This document shows, one piece after another, positions 51,925-60,763 of a DNA stretch of 64,000 nucleotides (positions within the stretch are counted from its first letter, which is position 1; every line of letters starts with the position of its first letter). The DNA is taken from positions 1-64,000 of the forward strand of contig JAKEHY010000019.1 in assembly GCA_022614805.1 (NCBI GenBank), given 5' to 3'. The stretch comes from Candidatus Zixiibacteriota bacterium (GTDB lineage: Bacteria; Zixibacteria; MSB-5A5; DSPP01). Below the pieces are notes generated by a model. That model searched no databases and was not told the DNA's origin. It saw only the letters and a program-made list of their open reading frames with translations. Made by a program: the position numbers and the translations under genes.

Positions 51925-52866
51925 CTAAAGTTGGGAAGCTTGAGGCAAACGGGCTGCAACTTCAGGGGTTTTCAGGGCACCGGTTTTATAATCAATCAGG
52001 TTTTTCCATTTGCGGTGCATCCAGAGGTAGTGGTGGGGGTGCCGGCGGACGAGCTGTTCAAGACAGGAGGTGTAGGTCTGGGTCAAGCGGAAAATTTCCT
52101 CCTCCCGGTCGGCGGAGGGATTTGGCCAGAGGGCCGGAAAAATCACCGGCTTGTATTTCCACGGCCCGATTCGAACCAAAAAGCCGACAATTATGGGGGC
52201 TTGCAGCCGGACGGCAAAGGCGGCCGGGCCTTTGGAAACGGTGGTAGGCAGGCCCATGAAATCGACCACGATGCCGTCTTCGCCCACGTATTGGTCGGAT
52301 ACAAAAGCCACCAGCCGGCCCTCCGAAAGCGAACGCACCACCGAGCGGGTGGCCACACCGGTTTTGATAATGCCAACCCCCTGCCGCATCCGGTTTTTGT
52401 CAATCCATCGGTCAACCAATGGATTGCGCTGTTCCTTGACCACCACATCCAGCGGGAAACCGGATTGGCGGATAAAGGCACCTATGAGTTCCCAATTGCC
52501 GAAATGGCCGGTTACTAACACAACCCCCTTTCCTGCTTGGGCCGCTTTCCGCAGGTGCTCGATATCCTCCCCGTTGAACCGGGATTCGAAAAAGTTTTTA
52601 TCGAGCCGCCGGAAGCGGGCGAATTCGGCCATTGTCAGCCCGACGTTTTCGAACGCGGCTTTAGCCACTTTTGAATCCAGCTTTGCCAGGCTCAAATTGG
52701 TTTCTGCAACCCTGCGGCGAAAGGGAGCAAGATGGTAGTATATGCGCCCGAGCTTGCAATCGAGCCATGAAGCCATCCGCTCCGGTAAAAAAGCCAAAAA
52801 CAGGCCGAAGCCAGCGAGAAGAAGATATTCAAAAAAATATTCCACCCTTCGAACTTTATTACTCAC
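51925..52866 (-). CDS. Lipid A biosynthesis acyltransferase, LpxL/HtrB family
   Basis: The 313-residue enzyme has one N-terminal membrane segment (about residues 11 to 32) and the acyltransferase motif H-x4-E in VLVTGHFGNWELIGAF, followed by DRWIDKNRMRQGVGIIKTGV and the later DQ in FVSDQYVGEDGIVVDFMGLP. It adds a secondary fatty acid to the lipid A precursor. The start is GTG 52866. Downstream genes waaF and pfkB run the same way. LpxL against LpxM cannot be told apart here. Confidence 0.9.
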   Translation of the reverse strand: MSNKVRRVEYFFEYLLLAGFGLFLAFLPERMASWLDCKLGRIYYHLAPFRRRVAETNLSLAKLDSKVAKAAFENVGLTMAEFARFRRLDKNFFESRFNGEDIEHLRKAAQAGKGVVLVTGHFGNWELIGAFIRQSGFPLDVVVKEQRNPLVDRWIDKNRMRQGVGIIKTGVATRSVVRSLSEGRLVAFVSDQYVGEDGIVVDFMGLPTTVSKGPAAFAVRLQAPIIVGFLVRIGPWKYKPVIFPALWPNPSADREEEIFRLTQTYTSCLEQLVRRHPHHYLWMHRKWKNLIDYKTGALKTPEVAARLPQASQL

Positions 52867-52949
52867 TTTCCACCAGTCTCATACGGCTCCGAGCGTTGTA
52901 AGAAAGCAAAGCCAAGATTCAAAAACAAGCAATTTGACATCAATTCACC

Positions 52950-52977
52950 TTGACAACCCTTTGGTCGCCTCTATCTT
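52950..52977 (+). promoter_or_regulatory. Promoter of the first FG-GAP gene
   Basis: TTGACA (52950-52955), a 16-base spacer and TATCTT (52972-52977). The predicted start near 52984 precedes AAGGAGG and the ATG at 53001 well. Confidence 0.55.
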
Positions 52978-53000
52978 GAAGGAGAAAAGGAGGAAAAATT

Positions 53001-54665
53001 ATGCCTGAAAAGTTAAAATTCAGCAGGGGCCTGTTTTACTTCGCTTTTTCAGCTCTAACCCTTCAATCGTTGGCCAAAGCGGAAACTACGGCTTTTCAGC
53101 TGCTTTATCAAAAAAACGGCGACGTCGCCGATGCGTTTTTGAGCTACTCGGTCGCCGGGGCGGGAGACGTTAACGGCGACGGAAAGGCGGATTTTATCAT
53201 CGGAGCTCCCTTTATCAGCCCCGGGGGGCGCACGAATGCCGGTTCGGCTTATGTCTATTCCGGGGCGGACGGGGCTTTGCTTCACCAAAAAGACGGTATC
53301 TCCTCCGGCGACCAACTGGGTTATTCCGTGGCTGGGGCTGGGGATATAGATGGCGACGGTAAAGCGGATTTCATCATCGGCGCCATCTACACCCTCAACG
53401 GAATACCACCTGATTTCTTCTACGGTGGGTCGGCTTACGTCTATTCCGGAGCCACCGGCGGCGTGCTTTACATAAAGCAGGGAGACGACCCCGGCGGCCA
53501 ACTGGGTAATTCCGTGGCCGGGGCGGGAGATGTAAATGGGGATGGGAAAGCGGATTTTATCGTCGGCGCCCCTTTTTCCAGCCCGGGGAGTAGCTTGGCC
53601 GGTTCGGCTTATGTCTATTCCGGGGCGGACGGAGCTCTGCTCTACCAAAAAGACGGCGAAAACGCCGATGACTTACTGGGTTTCTCCGTCGCCTCGGCCG
53701 GGGATGTCGATGGCGACAGCAGAGCCGACTTCATCATTGGGGCACCGTTTGTCGACGTGGGTGTCGAGCCAGGCGGGCTTTTTTTTGATGCCGGCGAGGC
53801 CTATGTTTACTCCGGCGCCACTGGCAGCCTGCTTTACGGACCAGCCGGAAACAAAGCCTGCGAGCAACTGGGTTATTCCGTGGCCGGGGCCGGGGATGTG
53901 AACGGGGACACCAGGGCGGATTTTATAGTCGGAGCGATTGGCGCCGCGCCGGGCGGAACCGACATAGTCGGCTCCGCCTATGTTTATTCGGGGGCGGACG
54001 GCGCTCTTTTATATCAGAAAGACGGAAGCGGGCTTTTTGATGATTTCGGTTTTTCCGTTGCCGGGGCCGGAGACGCGGACGGCGACGGGAAAGCGGATTT
54101 TATCATCGGCGCCCGTTTTGCCGACCCGGGCGGGGTCAGTGACGCCGGCTCGGCCTTTCTGTATTCCGGACTGGACGGCTCCCTTCTATTCCAGAAAGAC
54201 GGCACCGGCGCCGATGACCATATGGGCTACGCCGTTGCCGGGGGTGGAGATGTAAACGAAGACGGCAACGCCGATTTCATCGTCGGGGCCGAAGCGGCCG
54301 ATCCGGGGGGGAATACCGACGCCGGCTCGGCATTCGTGTACGGCCTTATTGTCACAGACGTTTCCGAACAAGAGAGCCCTCGTCCGGCCCATTTTGAGCT
54401 TGCCCAAAACTACCCCAACCCGTTCAACCCGACAACAACCATTCAATACTACCTGCCCAAGCGGGAAAAGGTGACGCTGGAGATTTTCAATATTTTGGGG
54501 GAACAAGTGCGGGTACTGGTTGACGAAGAACAGGCGGCAGGAGAGCGCACGGCGGTTTGGGATGGGAAAGACGGGAAGGGGAAAATTCTGCCAAGCGGGA
54601 TTTATTTCTACCGCCTAAAAACCAAAGATTATTCCGAAGTCAAGAAAATGATGTTTTTGAAATAA
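53001..54665 (+). CDS. Secreted FG-GAP beta-propeller protein with T9SS sorting domain (copy 1)
   Basis: The 554-residue protein has a signal peptide (FYFAFSALTLQSLAKA), then about seven FG-GAP repeats of roughly 60 residues. Each has an (S/D)VAGAGDVNGDGKADFI-like calcium loop and AGSAYVYSGADGALL, as in the integrin alpha head. From about residue 455 comes the sorting domain: FELAQNYPNPFNPTTTIQYY, then LEIFNILGEQVRVLVD, LPSGIYFYRL and KKMMFLK. This directs export through the type IX machine and release or anchoring at the surface. The ATG has AAGGAGG upstream. A paralogue follows. Ligand unknown. Confidence 0.92.
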   Translation: MPEKLKFSRGLFYFAFSALTLQSLAKAETTAFQLLYQKNGDVADAFLSYSVAGAGDVNGDGKADFIIGAPFISPGGRTNAGSAYVYSGADGALLHQKDGISSGDQLGYSVAGAGDIDGDGKADFIIGAIYTLNGIPPDFFYGGSAYVYSGATGGVLYIKQGDDPGGQLGNSVAGAGDVNGDGKADFIVGAPFSSPGSSLAGSAYVYSGADGALLYQKDGENADDLLGFSVASAGDVDGDSRADFIIGAPFVDVGVEPGGLFFDAGEAYVYSGATGSLLYGPAGNKACEQLGYSVAGAGDVNGDTRADFIVGAIGAAPGGTDIVGSAYVYSGADGALLYQKDGSGLFDDFGFSVAGAGDADGDGKADFIIGARFADPGGVSDAGSAFLYSGLDGSLLFQKDGTGADDHMGYAVAGGGDVNEDGNADFIVGAEAADPGGNTDAGSAFVYGLIVTDVSEQESPRPAHFELAQNYPNPFNPTTTIQYYLPKREKVTLEIFNILGEQVRVLVDEEQAAGERTAVWDGKDGKGKILPSGIYFYRLKTKDYSEVKKMMFLK

Positions 54666-54689
54666 GGGGCGAAGCAGCCGGCCTCTTTT

Positions 54690-54760
54690 TTTGACCCCAC
54701 CCCTCGGCCCGCCTCCGGCGGGCCTCGTTCCTTCCCCTGCCGGGGAGGGAACGGACTTGA
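54690..54760. repeat. Intergenic repeat between the FG-GAP genes
   Basis: GACCCCACCCCTCGGCCCGC is followed by a GCCTCCGGCGGGCC palindrome and CCTTCCCCTGCCGGGGAGGG. The remaining bases up to 54889 show only an A/T-rich patch just before the next ATG. Confidence 0.55.
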
Positions 54761-54889
54761 CAAGTTAGCGGTCAGGGGGAAGTAAAAAATGACCTCCGAG
54801 GAAAACGACCCTCGCTTGAAAAGCATTATTTCCATTTGGAACTTGCAAACCGACTTCCACCAAACCGGCTGTCAGCTTATATTATAAAT

Positions 54890-56515
54890 ATGTTCGGCAG
54901 GCCTTGCGTGGCAGGCGCGCTCCTGCTTTTGATTGGCTTCGGCAAAAATGTTGCACTTGAAACACTCCCCTTCCAATTGCTTCACCAGAAAAATGGTTCC
55001 GCCCCGGAAGCCTTCGGCTCTTCCATCGCCGGAGTGGGGGACGTGAACGGGGATGGGAAGGCCGACTTTGTCGTGGGGAACCCTCTCGCCAATCCGGACG
55101 GGTTTTCCAAAGTGGGTGCCATTTACGTTTATTCGGGGGCGGACGGCGACCTCTTGTATCAAGTCGATGGGGTTTCCCCCGAAGGTGGATTTGGGTATTC
55201 GGTGGCCCAAACTGGAGACTTGGATGGGGATAGTAAAAGCGACCTCATCGTGGGGGCCCCTTATACTTCCCCCAACGCGAAGTTTCAGGCCGGCTCCGTT
55301 TTTATCCTTTCCGGCTCAAACGGCTCAACAATGTTGCAGAAGGATGGAGCCGCCCAGCTCGACTACTTTGGCACTTCCGTGGCGGGAGCCGGAGATGTAA
55401 ACAACGACGGGAAAACCGATTTTATGGTGGGAGCCACCGGAACCGACGTGGGAGGACACCCCAACGCCGGCTCGGTCTTCGTCTATTCGGGAACCGATGG
55501 CTCCCCGCTTTTTCGAAAAGATGGAAGTTCAATGTCGGAGTTTTTCGGAACTTCCGTGGCCGGCACCGGGGATGTGGATGGGGACGGCTATGCTGATTTT
55601 GTCATTGGAACTCCTTACGCGGAAGATCCGGATAGCGCTCAAAGTTTTAACTCCGGGGCCGCTTTTGTTTATTCGGGCCGGGATGGTTCTCTACTTTTCA
55701 ACTTTCAAAGCGACAAGGAAGACGATAATTTGGGTTATTCCGTCAGCGGGGCCGGAGACGTGAACGGGGACGGCCGAAGCGACTTCGTCGTGGGAGTACC
55801 ACATATCAATAACATCGGCCCCTCGGACGTTGGCAGGGCAATCATCTATTCCGGAGGGGACGGCTCGGCCCTTTGGATTTTACACGGCGACGCCGTTGGC
55901 GACTACTTTGGAACCTCGGTGGCGGGAACCGGCGACGTGGACGGCGATGGGAAGGGGGACGTGGCGGTTGGCGCCTTTGGCGCTGAAAACGGAGGACAGT
56001 TTCAGGCCGGCGCAGCCTTTGTTTTTTCCGGGGCGGACGGCGCACTGTTGTTCCGGCTGAACGGCGCGCGGGCCTACGACCGGATGGGAGTGCCGGTTGC
56101 CGGGGCCGGCGACGTCAATGCGGACGGTTACGCCGATTTCATAATAAGCGCGCCGCAAGCCGATACGGGGCGGGGTCAGGTGTTCGTGTACGGCCTTGTT
56201 CCCACCGACGCACCGGATGAGATTGCGAACCGGCCGGCGCGCTTTGAGCTTGCCCAAAATTATCCCAACCCCTTCAACCCGGCCACCACGATTCGTTACC
56301 GCCTGCCCAGACAGGAACGGGTTGCGCTGGAGATTTTCAACCTGCTGGGGGAACGGGTGAACCTTTTGGCAGACGGCCTGCAAGCCGCCGGAGAATACGC
56401 TTTCAGCTGGAATGGAACGGATAAAAAAGGGAAAACGCTGCCCAGCGGGATTTATTTTTACCGATTACGAGGAAGGGATTTTTCGGAAACGAAGAAGATG
56501 TTGTTGTTAAAGTAG
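54890..56515 (+). CDS. Secreted FG-GAP beta-propeller protein with T9SS sorting domain (copy 2)
   Basis: The 541-residue paralogue of the gene before it has a signal peptide (CVAGALLLLIGFGKNVALE), about seven FG-GAP repeats with DVNGDGKADFVVG and DVDGDGYADFVIG loops, and the C-terminal FELAQNYPNPFNPATTIRYR, LEIFNLLGERVNLLAD, LPSGIYFYRL end. I chose ATG 54890, where the signal peptide begins; an upstream TTG (54836) would add 18 residues with no signal character. TATATT lies 12 bases before the ATG and no ribosome site is present, so it may be leaderless. Order of repeats differs from copy 1. Confidence 0.88.
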   Translation: MFGRPCVAGALLLLIGFGKNVALETLPFQLLHQKNGSAPEAFGSSIAGVGDVNGDGKADFVVGNPLANPDGFSKVGAIYVYSGADGDLLYQVDGVSPEGGFGYSVAQTGDLDGDSKSDLIVGAPYTSPNAKFQAGSVFILSGSNGSTMLQKDGAAQLDYFGTSVAGAGDVNNDGKTDFMVGATGTDVGGHPNAGSVFVYSGTDGSPLFRKDGSSMSEFFGTSVAGTGDVDGDGYADFVIGTPYAEDPDSAQSFNSGAAFVYSGRDGSLLFNFQSDKEDDNLGYSVSGAGDVNGDGRSDFVVGVPHINNIGPSDVGRAIIYSGGDGSALWILHGDAVGDYFGTSVAGTGDVDGDGKGDVAVGAFGAENGGQFQAGAAFVFSGADGALLFRLNGARAYDRMGVPVAGAGDVNADGYADFIISAPQADTGRGQVFVYGLVPTDAPDEIANRPARFELAQNYPNPFNPATTIRYRLPRQERVALEIFNLLGERVNLLADGLQAAGEYAFSWNGTDKKGKTLPSGIYFYRLRGRDFSETKKMLLLK

Positions 56516-56546
56516 GGGTATGATAAATCAAACCCCGACGGGCCCG

Positions 56547-58949
56547 CTATTTCGGCTTCAGCCGTTTCAAAAGCTCGCTTCCCTTTTCCTTCAACTCTTC
56601 TTTTTTCTCTTCAACCAAACTTTCCTTTTTCTCACGGGCGCCGGGGAGGGTCAGGTTGATTTTCGGGTCGGCGCCTGTGCCGGTGAGGGCGAAGGTGACC
56701 GGAATTTTCCCCTGCGCGTCTTTCATCATTTCCAAAAGCGCCGGCGGAAGACCGAAACGCTCCGCCGCTTCGGCGGTGATTTTGGAATCCACCACAAAGT
56801 CCAAGGCCCCGTTCAGGCCCAGACTTCCGGTCGATTTGAAATCCCCGAGCGGCAGACCAAAGTTGAGCGGGTTGAAGATGAGTTTGCCATCCTGCATCCG
56901 GAAAAGCGCTTTAAGATTTTTCAGGGGCAACTCTTTTTTCCAATCCTGGCCCATTTTTTCCCCCAGTTTGGCCACCGGGCCGAAGCGCACCAGTTTTCCG
57001 GAGTCGATGTTCCAGTTGCCGTTGGCGGACATCGAACGCATTATTTCCGAGGCGACCAGACCGGCACCGGAAAAATTGCCGGAGAGATTCATTTTGCCAA
57101 AAACCGTCCCCTTTAACGGGGTAACGGCGGAGAACAGCTCGTTGGCCTCTATTCCGGTGGCTTGGATTTTGGCGTCGAACTTGGGGCGAGAGAAGTCGGT
57201 CAGGTTGCGAGTCAATTCCCCCGCTACTTTCCCCTGCAACATATCCATTGTAAAGCCATTCATACGGATGATTCCATCATCGATTTTCACCGGCGAGCGA
57301 AAGTTGGAAAAAGGGAGTTTGTTGAAAACCCCTTTTTTCACTTCAACCGTGCCGCTGCCGTTCCAGTCGGGCAGGGGGACGGTATCAACCTTGACGCCGC
57401 CCCCGGGCAGCCGTTCCGGCGGCGGGAAAAGCTGGTCCAAGTCGAGAAACTCCGAACGAAGAGTAAAAGTAACCGCGGCCGGAACTTTTCTTTTCGTTGC
57501 CGCCCAAGCGACCGCGTTGGCGACCTTGCCGGCAACGGAAATGTCCGAGTTGCCGGCCTTGAGTGAAAGTTTAAGCTGGCTGATGTCTTTGCCGGAAAGG
57601 CCGATGTCGGCGTTCAAATCGCTGATTGGGTACTTGGATTTGGGCGAGGAGTATTCCACATCCTTCACCAACAGCCGCCCGTTCAGCCGGAAACTTTCCT
57701 TGTTTTTGGCCGAACCGGAGAGGGATAAATCGGGGGTAAGTTCGCCGGAGAGTTTGGTGTCGGCCATATCCAAAAGCCCGGGCAGCACGGCCAGGTTCAG
57801 TTTTCCCTTTACATCCAGATTGATATCCTGCTTTTCCCAATCCGAGAGGCCCAAACCGACTTGAAACGGTTCGCCGCCCCAGTAGCCGTTGGAGGTGGTC
57901 AAATTCAGCCGCTTGGCCCCCAAATCCACCTTGGTTTCCAATTTTTCAACCCGGATTTTTTCCTTTACTCGAGGCGCAGCAAGCTCGAAGCTATTCACCA
58001 CCAAACCCAACTGTCCCTGCAAAGGGGAAGCGAAACGTATTTGGCCCGCAACCCTTCCCTTTCCTGAAAGTTTCCATTCCTTGGCGGCAGCCGGCAGAAA
58101 GGCGGCAAAGCTTTCCTTCAATTCAGCGGCCGAGAATTCCTCCGATTTGATGTCGAGGCGCCCCTTCTTCTCTCCCCGCAGGCCGGAAAATTCCCCAGAG
58201 GCCAAAAGGGCAATTTCACCGAAGCGGAAGGAGGCGCTTTTGACTTCCATCCGGTCTTGGACCAAGGAATAATCGAGATTATAAGATATTTCAGGCACCA
58301 GCTTTTCGGTTTCAAATTTTTGTTTGGGGGACCGATAGCGAACCAGGCCGGAGGTGAGCTTGCCGGAAAAATCCAGCTTCTTCTCCCCCTCATGATAGGC
58401 CGACTTGCTGTTCCAGTTTAGACGGGAAAGAAAAAAAATGGTTCCGGTGGAATCGTTGCGGTAGCGAATCTGGCCGTTGGAAAGGGACAGGTTTTCCACC
58501 AGCAGAAAAACGGTCCCGCCGCCCTTTGTTTTCTCGGTTCCGGCCGTGGCGGCGAACCAATCGGCAATGTTGCTTTTCCCGCTGGAAGAAACCTCGTAGC
58601 TGATGACCGGCTCGACCAGCTCCAGCGAGGTGACTTCCGCCTGTTTTTTCAAAAGCGGCAGAATTTTGACCGCCAGGGCAATTTTTTGAGCCGAAAACAA
58701 AAGGGAATCGTTAAAACCGGTGCGGTTTTTGACCTTTACGCTGGATAGATTGATTTTGATTTTTCCCCAGGCGGAAAAGGAAGCGTCGCCGACGGAGACC
58801 GGGCGGCCGAGGGCTTGTTCAGCTTTGGGTAAAACGAGCGCCAAAATCCGCTCTTTGGTGAAATAAAAGTACAGAACCGTGGCGGCAACCACCCATAGCA
58901 AAAGGAGCCCGCCGAAAAGCCAGAGGAGTCCCTTGAAGATTTTTTTCAT
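56547..58949 (-). CDS. AsmA-family protein
   Basis: The 800-residue protein has an N-terminal membrane anchor (GLLWLFGGLLLLWVVAATVL) and a long periplasmic part of AsmA type: ALGRPVSVGDASFSAWGKIK at the start and, near the end, GVFNKLPFSNFRSPVKIDDG, LSGNFSGAGLVAS and GALDFVVDSKITAEAAERFG. AsmA-like proteins are thought to form lipid-carrying grooves between the two membranes. The C-terminus is Lys/Glu-rich. I use ATG 58949, overlapping the UPF0173 stop by one base; TTG 58952 is next to it. Confidence 0.88.
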   Translation of the reverse strand: MKKIFKGLLWLFGGLLLLWVVAATVLYFYFTKERILALVLPKAEQALGRPVSVGDASFSAWGKIKINLSSVKVKNRTGFNDSLLFSAQKIALAVKILPLLKKQAEVTSLELVEPVISYEVSSSGKSNIADWFAATAGTEKTKGGGTVFLLVENLSLSNGQIRYRNDSTGTIFFLSRLNWNSKSAYHEGEKKLDFSGKLTSGLVRYRSPKQKFETEKLVPEISYNLDYSLVQDRMEVKSASFRFGEIALLASGEFSGLRGEKKGRLDIKSEEFSAAELKESFAAFLPAAAKEWKLSGKGRVAGQIRFASPLQGQLGLVVNSFELAAPRVKEKIRVEKLETKVDLGAKRLNLTTSNGYWGGEPFQVGLGLSDWEKQDINLDVKGKLNLAVLPGLLDMADTKLSGELTPDLSLSGSAKNKESFRLNGRLLVKDVEYSSPKSKYPISDLNADIGLSGKDISQLKLSLKAGNSDISVAGKVANAVAWAATKRKVPAAVTFTLRSEFLDLDQLFPPPERLPGGGVKVDTVPLPDWNGSGTVEVKKGVFNKLPFSNFRSPVKIDDGIIRMNGFTMDMLQGKVAGELTRNLTDFSRPKFDAKIQATGIEANELFSAVTPLKGTVFGKMNLSGNFSGAGLVASEIMRSMSANGNWNIDSGKLVRFGPVAKLGEKMGQDWKKELPLKNLKALFRMQDGKLIFNPLNFGLPLGDFKSTGSLGLNGALDFVVDSKITAEAAERFGLPPALLEMMKDAQGKIPVTFALTGTGADPKINLTLPGAREKKESLVEEKKEELKEKGSELLKRLKPK

Positions 58950-59632
58950 CAAAACTCCAAAGACTTTCCGGGCTCCAGAATTACCACCTTGGAGCCCTTA
59001 ACTTTCGAAGCGAAAGATTTGGGGTCCTGTTTGATGATATCCCAGGTGCTGTAGTGCATCGGCACCACCGTCTTGGGTTTTAAGAATTCGACCGCCTTGG
59101 CGGCATCCTCCGGCCCCATCGTGAAGTTGTCGCCGATGGGCAAAAGGGCCACTTCCAAAGGATGCATCTGCCCAATAAGCTGCATATCCATAAATAGCCC
59201 GGTATCCCCGGCATGGTAAACGTTTTTACCCTCCACGTTCACCACAAATCCGCAGGGATTCCCCAAATAGAGCATTTTTCCATCTATTTCGTCCCCCGAG
59301 CCGTGATGGGCAATGGTCAGCTTCACCCGGCCGAAAGGAAATGCATAGCTCCCGCCGATATGCATCGGATGAATCTTGCATCCTTTGGAAGCGCAATAGC
59401 CTTCCGCCAGCTCGAAGGGGCCAATGACTGTTGCCTGGGTGCGTTTGGCGATGGCCACCGTGTCGCCGAGATGGTCGCCGTGGCCGTGGGAGACCAGAAT
59501 GTGAGTGGCTTGAAGCTGTTCCGCCTTCACCGGAGCGGCGGGGTTTCCGGTGATGAATGGGTCAAAAAGGATTTTGTATTGGCCCGTTTCCAGCAAAAAA
59601 GCGGCGTGTCCGTACCAGGTAAGCTTGGCCAT
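58949..59632 (-). CDS. UPF0173-family metallo-beta-lactamase-fold hydrolase
   Basis: The 227-residue protein starts LTWYGHAAFLLETG and has the zinc motif LVSHGHGDHLGD, IAHHGSGD, VYHAGDTGLF and MHYSTWD. This is the UPF0173 (YtkL-like) family. It probably hydrolyses a small ester or phosphodiester; the substrate is unknown. The ATG at 59632 has GAGGAGGG upstream. It is coupled to the AsmA gene, which might suggest membrane lipid work, but that is inference. Confidence 0.9.
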   Translation of the reverse strand: MAKLTWYGHAAFLLETGQYKILFDPFITGNPAAPVKAEQLQATHILVSHGHGDHLGDTVAIAKRTQATVIGPFELAEGYCASKGCKIHPMHIGGSYAFPFGRVKLTIAHHGSGDEIDGKMLYLGNPCGFVVNVEGKNVYHAGDTGLFMDMQLIGQMHPLEVALLPIGDNFTMGPEDAAKAVEFLKPKTVVPMHYSTWDIIKQDPKSFASKVKGSKVVILEPGKSLEF

Positions 59633-59652
59633 AGTCCCTCCTCAAGGAAACT

Positions 59653-60747
59653 CTAATCGTCTATAATCTGCTCTATGATGCCGCCCCCCAGCAGGTACTC
59701 ACCGTCGTAAAAAACGGCCGATTGGCCGGGGGTAATCGCCCGCTCCGGGGCGTCAAAAACCACTCCTGCCTTCCCGTCGCCAAGCGGAGTTATGGCTGCC
59801 GGTTTCTCCTTGGCAAGATAGCGGATGCGAACCGAAGCGTTGATTTCTTTCCTGGGCGGCGCGACCGAAACCCAATTCACTTCGCGGAGGATGAAAGCCC
59901 GTTTCCAGAGTTCGGAATCGTAGGCCAAATAGACCGCCCGCCGGGACGGGTCGATTTTCTTGACATATACCGGCTGGCCGAAGGAGACTCCCAAGCCGTG
60001 GCGCTGGCCGATGGTATAGCGGTAAACACCATTATGCGCCCCTACCTCGCGGCCGTCCGGCCCAATAATCGGTCCGGAAGCGTTTCCACCGACCCGTTCG
60101 GAAACGAAGCGGGCATAGTCGCCATCCGGAACGAAGCAAATCTCGCGGCTTTCCGGCTTGTCGGCAACGGATAACCTCATTTGACGCGCCTTTTCGCGCA
60201 CTTCAAGCTTGGTCATATTGCCGAGCGGAAACAGCGTTTTTGCCAATTCATCTTGCCTTTGGCCCCAGAGAAAATAGCTCTGGTCGCGGGACAAATCGAC
60301 GGCTTTCTTCAGAACAAACCGTTCGCGCTCTTCGGAAAATTCCACCCGGGCGTAATGTCCGGTGGCGATTTTCTTTGCTCCAAAATGACGAACCTTTTCC
60401 CATAGCGCCCGGAACTTGATAAAGCGGTTGCACTGCACGCAGGGGTTGGGGGTGCGGCCGGAGAGATATTCGGAGGCGAAGTCGGAAATCACCGCCTCGA
60501 AAAACGGCTCCTGAAAATCCAGAACATAATGCGGAAAGCCAAAGCGCACGGCGGCCTGGCGGGCATCCGCCATCGATTCCAAAGAACAGCAGCGGCCGTC
60601 CTGATGGGTATCGCCGCCGACTTTGGAATAATCCCAGAGTTTCATCGTGACGCCGATTACCGGATGGCCTTCCGAAACGAGAAGGCAGGCCGCGACGGTG
60701 GAATCGACGCCGCCGGACATTGCGGCTAAAATCAAATTCTTACTCAT
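59653..60747 (-). CDS. mnmA: tRNA-specific 2-thiouridylase MnmA
   Basis: The 364-residue ATP-pyrophosphatase has the P-loop SGGVDSTVAA, the first catalytic cysteine C103 in TPNPCVQCN, the second in ESREICFVPDG and TIGQRHGL. It puts sulfur on U34 of Glu, Gln and Lys tRNAs, using sulfur that comes from IscS. The desulfurase gene lies one gene upstream (62169-63335), with an unrelated hydrolase between. The start is ATG 60747. Confidence 0.95.
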   Translation of the reverse strand: MSKNLILAAMSGGVDSTVAACLLVSEGHPVIGVTMKLWDYSKVGGDTHQDGRCCSLESMADARQAAVRFGFPHYVLDFQEPFFEAVISDFASEYLSGRTPNPCVQCNRFIKFRALWEKVRHFGAKKIATGHYARVEFSEERERFVLKKAVDLSRDQSYFLWGQRQDELAKTLFPLGNMTKLEVREKARQMRLSVADKPESREICFVPDGDYARFVSERVGGNASGPIIGPDGREVGAHNGVYRYTIGQRHGLGVSFGQPVYVKKIDPSRRAVYLAYDSELWKRAFILREVNWVSVAPPRKEINASVRIRYLAKEKPAAITPLGDGKAGVVFDAPERAITPGQSAVFYDGEYLLGGGIIEQIIDD

Positions 60748-60763
60748 CTCTTCACGCTTGCTG

